A stretch of 64,000 nt of DNA, from positions 2,542,001 to 2,606,000 of the forward strand of contig NZ_CP046052.1 in the NCBI RefSeq assembly GCF_004802635.2, in the 5' to 3' direction. The notes under the pieces are model-generated. The model was not told the origin of the DNA. It worked only from the letters and a program-made list of their open reading frames with translations, and made no database searches. Positions 1 to 6,800 of the stretch are shown here, one piece after another (positions within the stretch are counted from its first letter, which is position 1; each line of letters begins with the position of its first letter). The DNA comes from Methylocystis heyeri (GTDB lineage Bacteria; Pseudomonadota; Alphaproteobacteria; Rhizobiales; Beijerinckiaceae). The position numbers and the translations under genes are program-made.

Positions 1-103
1 GGGTCTGCTCGTCGCCGATCTGCGGCGAAAAATGCGGCGCGGTGGGGTAGCTCGTGTAGCGCGGCGCGGCGCGCTCCGCGAGCGCGAGGGAAGCAGAATT
101 CAT
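1..103 (-). CDS. hemN: Oxygen-independent coproporphyrinogen III oxidase, N-terminal fragment
   Basis: Only the first 34 codons lie in the window; the gene runs off the left edge. The visible N-terminus contains the PRYTSYPTAPHF segment, the conserved start of radical-SAM HemN enzymes, which convert coproporphyrinogen III to protoporphyrinogen IX without oxygen in haem synthesis. The CxxxCxxC cluster motif would lie beyond the edge. ATG at 103 is the assigned start. A GTG at 133 with a GAGG just upstream is an in-frame alternative that would add ten residues. I see no clear FNR box (TTGAT-N4-ATCAA) between 104 and 280. Confidence 0.8.
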   Translation of the reverse strand, partial: MNSASLALAERAAPRYTSYPTAPHFSPQIGDEQT

Positions 104-279
104 CAAAGGGCTCGCCGGGTTGTACTTGCGCACATTACCTCGAAGCCTCGCCGATTTGAAGCCTCCGGGGCAAATTCGGGCGGATCGTCGCGCATGGGAC
201 CCTCTTTCATTTCATATTGTTCCAATGTTAATTCTTGGGGCGAATTCAGTCCGCGCCATTCGATACCGGGAGAAAGACT

Positions 280-672
280 TTGACCTTGAGGGTCTTCACG
301 CCTGCCCTTGCACGAAAGCTCTGTTTCCTGGCGGCTGTCGCGGCCCTCGCGCCGACGAACGCGAGCGCGATGGAATCGCGCGCAAACGGCGCAGCCGGGC
401 GCTACTCCATCCTCCGCGCCGAGGACAAAGACACCGGCTGCATGCTCACGCTGGACACGCAGCCCCGCGCCGGCGGCTTCAAGGCGCAGCTCGCGCCCGC
501 CTGCCGGGACAATGGGATGGTGATTTTCGATCCCGTCTCGTGGAGCCTCGAGCGGGGGCGACTGGCCCTGACCGCGCGCAAAGGCCACAAGACCCATTTC
601 GAGCGCCAGGACGACGGAATCTGGCGCCGCGACGTCAAGGAAGGCAAGGCGCTGAGCCTCAAGCCGCTGTGA
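280..672 (+). CDS. Secreted AprI/Inh-family metalloprotease-inhibitor-like protein
   Basis: This 130-aa product has a basic, hydrophobic N-terminus ending in an AxA-type cleavage site (NASA) near residue 30, so export to the periplasm is likely. The mature part has the AprI/Inh pattern: a GCMLTLD strand, a second cysteine about 25 residues later (PACRDNG), a VSWSLE strand and a C-terminal small barrel. The family binds serralysin-type metalloproteases, and the two cysteines would form its disulfide. I chose the TTG at 280 because GGGAGA lies 7-10 bases upstream; an ATG at 235 is in frame but lacks a ribosome site and would bury the signal peptide. No protease gene is adjacent, so the target is unknown. 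Confidence 0.6.
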   Translation: MTLRVFTPALARKLCFLAAVAALAPTNASAMESRANGAAGRYSILRAEDKDTGCMLTLDTQPRAGGFKAQLAPACRDNGMVIFDPVSWSLERGRLALTARKGHKTHFERQDDGIWRRDVKEGKALSLKPL

Positions 673-680
673 AAAAAAAA

Positions 681-710
681 CGGCCTTCCGGAGGGAGATC
701 CGGAAGGCCG
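681..710. terminator. Perfect 10-bp hairpin after the inhibitor gene
   Basis: CGGCCTTCCG (681-690) pairs exactly with CGGAAGGCCG (701-710) across a 10-nt loop, 8 bases after the stop codon. A run of nine A residues (672-680) precedes it, so the U-tract expected of an intrinsic terminator is present only for minus-strand transcription. On the plus strand it could still protect the 3' end or terminate weakly. Confidence 0.6.
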
Positions 711-950
711 CCCGTCGCCGTGAGGGCGGGGAGCGGAAGGCGACGGGGCTTGCGAGCAATCTCGGGGCAAGCCGAAGGAGCGCTCGCAAACTCGAAACCG
801 ATCGATCGGCCGGGCGCTTGAAGCCTTTGTTCGTCCCGGCGATAATGAGAAGCCTACAGTCTGCTGTCTGAACAGAGCCTGTCTGCGCCGTTCATCTTGC
901 AGTCAGGCAGGATTGGTTTAGCTCGTCCGAAAAACGTTTGCGCGAGCCCG

Positions 951-1622
951 ATGGAAACTCGTCGATTGATCGAGCGACAACAGATCCGCCTGCTGATCGC
1001 GGAAGACCAGCCCTTGATCCGAAAGGCGGTCGTCGCCCTGCTCGAGCTCGAACCGGATATTTCGGTCGTCGCCCAGGCGGCCGACGGCGTGGAGGCGATT
1101 CAGGCGGCCCGGGCTTTTCGTCCCGATGTCGTCCTCATGGACGTCAAGATGCCGCGCCTCGACGGCATCTCGGCCACCCGCGCGATTCTGCAGGACAATC
1201 CCGACGCCCAGGTCATCATGCTCACGACTTTCGAGACCGACGACCTCGTCTTCGAGGCCATTCTGGCGGGCGCCAAGGCCTATCTGCTGAAGGACGCCGA
1301 GGAAAAAGAGATCCTGGAGGCTATCCGCGCCGCGGCGCGCGGCGAGCCGCGGCTTTCGCCGCGCATCGCCGAAAAGATCATCGGCGAGTTCCGCCGGGTC
1401 AAATTTCCCGAGAGAGCCGAAGCCCAGCTCGAACGCGAGCCGCTCACCGAAAGGGAAAGGGAAGTGCTGGCGGGGGTGGCTGCGGGCAAAGGCAACCGCG
1501 AGATCGCAAAAGAGCTTCGTCTTGCGGAAGGCACGGTGAAGAATCACGTGAGCGCGATTCTCGCCAAGCTGCATTTGCGCAGCCGCACCGAGCTCGCGAT
1601 CAAGGCGCTGTCGGGGAAATAG
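951..1622 (+). CDS. NarL/FixJ-type response regulator (orphan)
   Basis: The 223-aa protein has an N-terminal receiver domain (residues 12-130) with the acidic pair E18-D19, phospho-acceptor D64 in VLMDVKMPR, a conserved Thr after the fourth strand (LTTFE) and Lys in YLLKD. A C-terminal LuxR-type helix-turn-helix follows (LTEREREVL to GTVKNHVSAILAKL). It should bind DNA after phosphorylation. No histidine kinase is adjacent, so its partner lies elsewhere. ATG at 951 fits the usual short leader before the first strand; TTG at 897 is in frame and would add 18 residues. The flanking genes run in other directions, so it is probably monocistronic. Confidence 0.85.
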   Translation: METRRLIERQQIRLLIAEDQPLIRKAVVALLELEPDISVVAQAADGVEAIQAARAFRPDVVLMDVKMPRLDGISATRAILQDNPDAQVIMLTTFETDDLVFEAILAGAKAYLLKDAEEKEILEAIRAAARGEPRLSPRIAEKIIGEFRRVKFPERAEAQLEREPLTEREREVLAGVAAGKGNREIAKELRLAEGTVKNHVSAILAKLHLRSRTELAIKALSGK

Positions 1623-1683
1623 GAAGTTCCGTTCTACTCGGCCCGCCTCCAGCCTCCGGCGACCGCAAGACGGCGCGTCCCGC

Positions 1684-3105
1684 TTATGGCGCGCACACAC
1701 TGTGCTGCGTCCCGCCAAACACTTCTTTCACCTGGTTCACGCACTCCAATGTGTAGACCGTGCCGTTGTTGGTGGGGCCGTAATATGAGGTGACCCCGAA
1801 TGCCGCCAGACCGAAGCCGAAGCCGGGCGCCCCGAACATCACGCCGCCCATCGGGTAGCCGCCATCGGCCCCTCCGGTGAAACTGTAAAGGTTGGCGTAA
1901 ACCCATTGCGCCGAAGGAGAGACCGCCGGCCTGATCTGAAAGACCGCGCCGAATCCATTCTTGCCGCCGCCGTAAGTCGTTCCGTAAATCGCTCCGCCCA
2001 TGAGGGTCAGGGGAGCGTAGGGATAAATGCCGTCGTCGCCGTTCGCGTAACTGAAACTGTGCAGCACGCTCTCGGTCCACTGCATCGAAGGCGAAACTGG
2101 AGGATTCAACCGGAACACGACGCCGGCGTTCTCGGCTCCGCCTCTGAGCGTCGCGCCAAAGAGCGCGCCGTTCGTATCCATTACGACCCCGGCGTTCGGC
2201 TTCGCCCCGTCGCTTCCGCCGAAACTATAAAGCACGGTCTCGCACCAAAAATTCGGGGCGTTGGGCGCGCATGCCGCGCCGGAAGGCCTGAGCTGGAACA
2301 CGACGCCGTTTCCGCTCCCGCCGGCCTGAGTCGAGCCATAGAGCGCGCCGCCCGTATCCATGATCAGTTGAGACAGGGGGTTGGCCCCGTCTGCGCCTCC
2401 GGTGAAGTTGTAGATCGCCGTCGCGGTCCATTGCCCTGAAGGCGTAGCGGGAGGCGTCAGCTTAAAGACGGCGCCGCCGCCGGAAGCGCCCCCGCCCCTC
2501 GCCGTTCCGTAAAGAGCGCCGCTGCTGTCGAAGATAACGCCCGCGGCGGCATTGGCGCCCACGGTCCCGTCAAATTGGTAGAGCGAGGTCAGGGTCCATT
2601 GGCCCGAGGCGGTGACGGGCGGCTTCAGCTTGAAAACCGTGCCCATGCCATTGGCGCCCCCGGTGTTGGTCGTGCCGTAGAGCGCGCCCTGCGAGTCGAA
2701 GGTCAGTGACGAAATCGGGGATCCGCCATCCAGGCCGTCGCCGAAACTGTACAGCAGGGTCTCGGTCCACCTGGATCGCCCCAAACCGGGAGGCGATATT
2801 TTGAACACGGCCCCGAAGCCTTGGACGCCGCCCTGGAGCGCCGTGCCATAGAGCTCGCCCGAGCTGCTCATCGTCAACGTTACATTTTGCGGCTCGCTTG
2901 CATCGAGCCCGCCTGAAAAGGCGTAAAGCGTCGCTTCGGTAAGCGGTGGCGACGCCCAGATTTGGGCCACAGCCGGGGACTTGTTCCAGCGCCTATGGAA
3001 ACAAGCGACAAACAGCAGCAAAATCGAAAACCAGATCGAATCATGGATTGGGCCCCAAAAACGTAAGTATCGCGTTATTAGGGAAGCAAAAGGCGCAAGC
3101 GTCAA
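1684..3105 (-). CDS. GloVer-repeat protein, secreted (seven repeats)
   Basis: After a hydrophobic stretch near the N-terminus (IWFSILLLFVACF), the protein consists of seven tandem units of about 50-60 residues. Each carries LYxFxGGxDG, GALYGTT and GTVFKLxPP, the pattern of the 'choice-of-anchor tandem repeat GloVer' family (TIGR03803). Seven units would suit a beta-propeller, but that is inference; the function of the family is not established. The start is uncertain: the frame stays open into the upstream GTPase gene, no ATG exists after that gene's stop, and TTG at 3105 (AAGGAGGAG about 15 nt upstream) is my best choice. A second, frameshifted GloVer gene lies at 21650. Confidence 0.65.
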   Translation of the reverse strand: MTLAPFASLITRYLRFWGPIHDSIWFSILLLFVACFHRRWNKSPAVAQIWASPPLTEATLYAFSGGLDASEPQNVTLTMSSSGELYGTALQGGVQGFGAVFKISPPGLGRSRWTETLLYSFGDGLDGGSPISSLTFDSQGALYGTTNTGGANGMGTVFKLKPPVTASGQWTLTSLYQFDGTVGANAAAGVIFDSSGALYGTARGGGASGGGAVFKLTPPATPSGQWTATAIYNFTGGADGANPLSQLIMDTGGALYGSTQAGGSGNGVVFQLRPSGAACAPNAPNFWCETVLYSFGGSDGAKPNAGVVMDTNGALFGATLRGGAENAGVVFRLNPPVSPSMQWTESVLHSFSYANGDDGIYPYAPLTLMGGAIYGTTYGGGKNGFGAVFQIRPAVSPSAQWVYANLYSFTGGADGGYPMGGVMFGAPGFGFGLAAFGVTSYYGPTNNGTVYTLECVNQVKEVFGGTQHSVCAP

Positions 3106-3205
3106 CGCCGCGCCGACGCCCTCCTCCTTGGTCCGTCGGCTTCCCGACCGCCAAGTCCGACCTCGACGTTTCTTGTCGCAGAGCTTCAGCAAGAGAGCTG
3201 ATATG

Positions 3206-3709
3206 CTACGACGCCCGCCGCCAGATGGCCGCGCCCAGTCTTTGAAACAGCTCCGCCACGCCTTCGCCGGTCTTGGCGCTGGAGTAGAGCACATCCCCTG
3301 CAAAGCCGGCGGCGGGCCCGAGATCGCCCGGCGGGGGCGCAATATCGACCTTGTTGACGATGACGATCGCGGGGCGGCCGGGAAACCGCTCTTCGAACCT
3401 CTGCGCCAGCGAAGCCGCCTTTACGATCGTGCTCGGACGGGAAGCGTCCGCGACCACGATCGCGCCCGAAGCTCCCGCCACATAAACTGTGTCGAAGATC
3501 CTGTCGCCGAAATCGCCGTCGGTGTCCCACAGCACCAGCCGCAGCGTTTCCCCGCCGCAGTCCGGCCCGAGGCCGATGTCGTGGGTGAGAACGTCGACGC
3601 CGATCGTGGTTTTGTAGTCGCTTTCGAATTTATTGAACACGCAACGACGCGCCAGGGAGGTTTTCCCGACCCCGATATCGCCCAGAAGCATGACTTTCGC
3701 CGATATCAT
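3206..3709 (-). CDS. Ras/Rab-like small GTPase
   Basis: This 167-aa protein is a single Ras-superfamily G domain. Visible motifs are G1 GDIGVGKT (10-17), G2 TTIGVD (34-39), G3 WDTDGD (61-66), G4 NKVD (119-122) and G5 SSAK (143-146). At the position of Ras Gln61 there is Asp66, so intrinsic hydrolysis is probably slow or needs a partner. There is no C-terminal cysteine for lipidation. ATG at 3709 overlaps the stop of the upstream OmpA-domain gene by four bases (ATGA), so the two are translationally coupled. The OmpA-domain protein, with its cytoplasmic longin/roadblock-like segment, is the obvious candidate partner. The family is clear; the cellular role is unknown. Confidence 0.85.
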   Translation of the reverse strand: MISAKVMLLGDIGVGKTSLARRCVFNKFESDYKTTIGVDVLTHDIGLGPDCGGETLRLVLWDTDGDFGDRIFDTVYVAGASGAIVVADASRPSTIVKAASLAQRFEERFPGRPAIVIVNKVDIAPPPGDLGPAAGFAGDVLYSSAKTGEGVAELFQRLGAAIWRRAS

Positions 3710-5322
3710 CGGATGTCGAATTCGCCTTCGAACGGCCGCTCGAATACGACGCGCCGGCTTCGGTTGGGGTTGAGGCTCCAATCGGCGAGAGGCTCGAGCG
3801 TGGAGCGCGAAAGAACCGCGAGTCGCGACCGCGGCACCCCCCGTTCGACCAGCATGGCGGCGACCTTTTCCGCGCGCTGGCGGGAGACGGTCGCGTTTCT
3901 GGCCTGCGAGCCGGTGACCGGATCGGCGTAACCCACGATGCGAAGGTTGACGCCCGCCTTCTTGATCAGATCGGCGAGCTCGTCGAGACGGGGATTGACG
4001 GCGGCGGGATCGGCGAGATTGTCCTGTCGGTTGAAGAACACGGCGAAATGCTCGATCAGGCGATTGAGCTGCGTCCCCGGAGCCTCGGCCTGCTGTTCCA
4101 TGCGCCGTAGCGTGGCCTGCGACTGTTCCAGCTCCTGCCTCAAAGAACCTAGAGCCGCGGCCGTCGCCAGCGCCGCCACGTCGCGCTCGACCCGATAGGG
4201 TTCGGCCGCCGGCGCGATTTTGCTGATGATTCGCTGAGGGCCGTCTTCGTCGGCGGCGAGCCCGCGCAGCATCACCCGCTGTTTTTCATGGTCCACTTCG
4301 AGCCGCAGGGGATATTGGGCCAGAGAAGGCTCCGCGGCATGGGCGGCGGCGTAGGCGGTTTCGATGCGATGGTCGCGCAAGGCCCGCAATGCGGGCTTGT
4401 AGACCGCAAAGGCGGCCAGGATCGCCACGCCGGCGGCGACGATCTTCAGCGGAGTTTTGCTCGAAGGCTTGGCCGACTGGGTTTTCAGCGCCTCGCCGAG
4501 ACCGTCGGCGAGCGTCTGGCCATCGATCGCTTCGCCGTTTTTTTCCTGAAGCTCGACGATCGCCAAAAAAACCGCATCGAGCTGGCGCTCGAACGCTTTC
4601 GACAACTCGCCCGAAAACTCGGCCGCCACGATAAGCCGCGCCGAAGCGCGCAGAAAGACATGGTTGGCGCCGAGATCGAGCATTCGCAGCTCGCCGCCCC
4701 TGTCTGCGTAGACCGTGGCCGCGAACTCCGTGATGGCGGCGATGAGGCCGCTCGTCAGCTCGTTCTGTTCGCCGGATTCGGCGGCGGCCGTCGGCCATGC
4801 CGTCAACACGCGCCCGCTGCCGCGCTCCAGCAGCAGGGCGCGCCTGAGACGAGCCACCTTCTCGGCCTCCGCCAGCGCCACCTCGGCCATCGAGCGCCCC
4901 GTCATCAGCGCGCGCAAACGCAGCCGCCAGACATTGGTCGACACCATGTCGTCGATGCGGCGGTTCAGCGATTCGATGAGCTCGGCGAAGGCGTTGGCCA
5001 CCGCGGCGGTGACGAGGCGCCCCGTGATCGGGTAAAGCGCCTCGACCATCATGTCTTTGGAGTTCCTGATCTCGCTGCGGATCGCCGCCACGATCAAGGG
5101 AGCGATGACGCCCGCGAGCTCCTTGTGACGCGAGACTTCCGCCCTGCGCAGGGCGTCGACCAGAATCTCCGCCGTGGCCGCCTCGAGTCGCGACCTGTCG
5201 CCCACATAGCCGTCGACCCGGCGCAGCTCCTGCTCGATTTCGCCCAGGCGGCGGAAGTCGTCCCCGATAATGAGGGATTTCAACCGGTCGAAGCTTTCGC
5301 TTTCTGCTTCGTCGCCGGCCAT
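3706..5322 (-). CDS. Inner-membrane protein with cytoplasmic domain, one TM segment and periplasmic OmpA/MotB domain
   Basis: The 538 residues divide as follows: an alpha-helical N-terminal region (1-175), a 190-270 segment resembling a longin/roadblock fold (my inference from its strand/helix pattern), a single membrane helix at about 291-309, a short BON-like stretch (337-372), a coiled coil (387-412) and a C-terminal OmpA domain (420-530). The OmpA domain keeps the peptidoglycan-binding signature NATVSRQRAEKV and the preceding GYAD aspartate. The protein would therefore link a cytoplasmic domain to the cell wall. It starts one base after the upstream small gene ends and overlaps the downstream GTPase gene by four bases. 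I recall similar N-terminal regions in cyanobacterial OmpA proteins but cannot verify this here. Confidence 0.75.
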   Translation of the reverse strand: MAGDEAESESFDRLKSLIIGDDFRRLGEIEQELRRVDGYVGDRSRLEAATAEILVDALRRAEVSRHKELAGVIAPLIVAAIRSEIRNSKDMMVEALYPITGRLVTAAVANAFAELIESLNRRIDDMVSTNVWRLRLRALMTGRSMAEVALAEAEKVARLRRALLLERGSGRVLTAWPTAAAESGEQNELTSGLIAAITEFAATVYADRGGELRMLDLGANHVFLRASARLIVAAEFSGELSKAFERQLDAVFLAIVELQEKNGEAIDGQTLADGLGEALKTQSAKPSSKTPLKIVAAGVAILAAFAVYKPALRALRDHRIETAYAAAHAAEPSLAQYPLRLEVDHEKQRVMLRGLAADEDGPQRIISKIAPAAEPYRVERDVAALATAAALGSLRQELEQSQATLRRMEQQAEAPGTQLNRLIEHFAVFFNRQDNLADPAAVNPRLDELADLIKKAGVNLRIVGYADPVTGSQARNATVSRQRAEKVAAMLVERGVPRSRLAVLSRSTLEPLADWSLNPNRSRRVVFERPFEGEFDIR

Positions 5323-5323
5323 T

Positions 5324-5653
5324 TCAGCCGCCCTTGCGCTGAGCGCTCAGATTTTGAACCGTGGCTCCGAGCTGCGCGATGGCGGAGCCGACCGCGTGTA
5401 TCGAAGCCGCGCGATTGTCCTCGGTGTCGCGGGCGAGCTGAATCAACTGATTTTCGAGCGCCGACAGGCGCGCCAGCAGATCGGCCCGCATCGCCTCCAG
5501 TTTTTCGTCCAGCGCCTGAAGGTTCTGTTCGGTCGACCGCTTCGACTCGCCGAACAACAGCTCCCGAACCTGCTCCATCGGATCGTGAGCAGGCGCAACA
5601 TTTCCCGTTGCGCCCGAGGCTTCTGCTCCGGTTCCGTTTCCGAACTCAGACAT
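5324..5653 (-). CDS. Small coiled-coil protein, first gene of the GTPase/OmpA module
   Basis: The 109-aa product has no signal peptide or membrane helix. Residues from about 25 to 85 are rich in heptad-like Leu/Ala/Glu/Arg (EQNLQALDEKLEAMRADLL), predicting a coiled coil; the ends are Gly/Ala-rich and flexible. ATG at 5653 is preceded by CAGGAG. The stop is followed one base later by the OmpA-domain gene, so the two form one transcription unit with the GTPase gene. I do not recognise a family. A scaffold or regulator for its neighbours is the simplest inference. Confidence 0.65.
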   Translation of the reverse strand: MSEFGNGTGAEASGATGNVAPAHDPMEQVRELLFGESKRSTEQNLQALDEKLEAMRADLLARLSALENQLIQLARDTEDNRAASIHAVGSAIAQLGATVQNLSAQRKGG

Positions 5654-6266
5654 TTTTCAACTCCTGAAAACCAGTTGCAAACTACGCGAGAACGCAAACG
5701 ATAAAGGCCGGGCCTGCGCTCCAACTCGTCGATCTGGCGCGATTTTTTCGCTCGAACAATCTCGAGCCCTACGCGCGGGAGCCCATCGTCCGCAAAAGTC
5801 GAGAGTCTCTTGCGATGAAAATGCGCTCCAATTTATTGAATCGGCGCGATTTCTCGGCGCTCGAACGATTCCGTCCGAGCGAGGAGCGCGCTGATCGGGC
5901 GCTTTGAATCACGCTCAAAGGCGCCGCTGCGGCGACAGCCAACCGATTGATGCAACGGGCTTTCTCTACCAAAGGCGCCCCAAGGTGGAAACACGAATCT
6001 TTGGTTAACGTGCGGAGCCGATGCGCATATCGGCGCCCGGGCTGACCGTAAGTCGATGTAGTAATTAAATTTTTACTATAATCGAAAGCTTTTGCCCGGG
6101 GATGGTCCTCGATGTTGTGCGGCGCCAGAACGCAGCCCTGGCGAAAGTCATTTCATATTCGTGACTAAAAGCACTTTCGCCCCGGAAAGCGATGGCGCAG
6201 TTTCGGCTTAGCGACCATCTCCGCGGACCTGCCGGTCTTGGGGGGAAGGGAGCGGGAAACAGCAAA
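5654..6266. other. Divergent intergenic region
   Basis: About 610 bases separate the GTPase/OmpA module (minus) from ihfA (plus) and must hold both promoters. I see no convincing gene. It contains one copy of the dispersed TTGCGAT repeat (5791-5832) and a locally AT-rich stretch around 6058-6085. The short open frames here have no coding character. Confidence 0.5.
5791..5832. repeat. Dispersed intergenic repeat, TTGCGAT/GCGCTCCAA family (copy 1)
   Basis: The stretch CGCAAAAGTC...TTGCGATG followed by AAAATGCGCTCCAA matches copies at 8474, 21354 and 54191. All copies lie between genes and are partly self-complementary. Confidence 0.5.
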
Positions 6267-6734
6267 ATGATAGAGCGTAAATCAATGTTCCTGAGCGAAT
6301 ACACCTCCCTTCACGCGGCTGGCTCCGCTGCGGGATACGACGAGCCTGAGAAGATTCAGGGCACGCTCACCCGCCATGACATCGCCGAGACCATATCAGA
6401 GCGATGCCCGGGCCTGTCGAAACGCGAGGCCAAAAAACTCGTCGACTCGGTAATCGAGGAGATGACCGTCGCCCTATGCCGGGGCGAAACCGTCAAGCTG
6501 CATGATTTCGGCTCATTTGTCGTGCGCAGCAAAGGCGAACGCGAGGGGCGCAACCCGCGCACCGGCGCCAAAGTGCCGATCGAACCCAGGATCGTCGTGG
6601 TCTTCAAGCCTTCGCCCAATATGAAGGGGACCGTGAACGGAGACGAAGGCGGCGAGAGGCAGCGTCCGGGCCGAAAGAAAGGCGCGGCGAAAAATCCGGG
6701 CGACGGCGACGGCGGCGCTTTCCGCAACAACTGA
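6267..6734 (+). CDS. ihfA: IHF-alpha/HU-family DNA-binding protein (divergent, with extensions)
   Basis: The core (about residues 30-120) is a HU/IHF domain: dimer helices, the KLHDFGSFVVR strand, and the beta-arm GRNPRTG whose proline intercalates and bends DNA. TLTR at the domain start and VPIEPR after the arm are IHF-alpha-like. Compared with a roughly 100-residue IHF-alpha, it carries about 30 extra residues in front and a basic Gly/Lys/Arg tail behind, and the core itself differs from the canonical sequence, so it may be a paralogue. ATG at 6267 has GGGAGCGGG upstream; ATGs at 6192 and 6285 are alternatives. The symbol denotes the family rather than proven orthology. Confidence 0.75.
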   Translation: MIERKSMFLSEYTSLHAAGSAAGYDEPEKIQGTLTRHDIAETISERCPGLSKREAKKLVDSVIEEMTVALCRGETVKLHDFGSFVVRSKGEREGRNPRTGAKVPIEPRIVVVFKPSPNMKGTVNGDEGGERQRPGRKKGAAKNPGDGDGGAFRNN

Positions 6735-6756
6735 CGGGCTCGAGTTCGATCCGGCG

Positions 6757-6777
6757 CCGCCCGGCCCCCCCGGGCGG
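6757..6777. terminator. GC-rich hairpin between convergent genes
   Basis: CCGCCCGG pairs with CCGGGCGG across a short C-rich loop, between the stop codons of ihfA and the convergent acyl-CoA synthetase. No U-tract follows on either side, so termination activity is inferred from position only. Confidence 0.4.
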
Positions 6778-6800
6778 ACGCCCCACGGAAAATGAGGTTC

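Noticed and set aside
104-280. FNR/anaerobox upstream of hemN
   Set aside because: Words such as TTGAA and CAAA occur but not as a TTGAT-N4-ATCAA palindrome.
3106-3342. ATG start at 3342 for the first GloVer gene
   Set aside because: It would overlap the GTPase gene by 137 bases in another frame and encodes Arg-rich sequence without a signal peptide.
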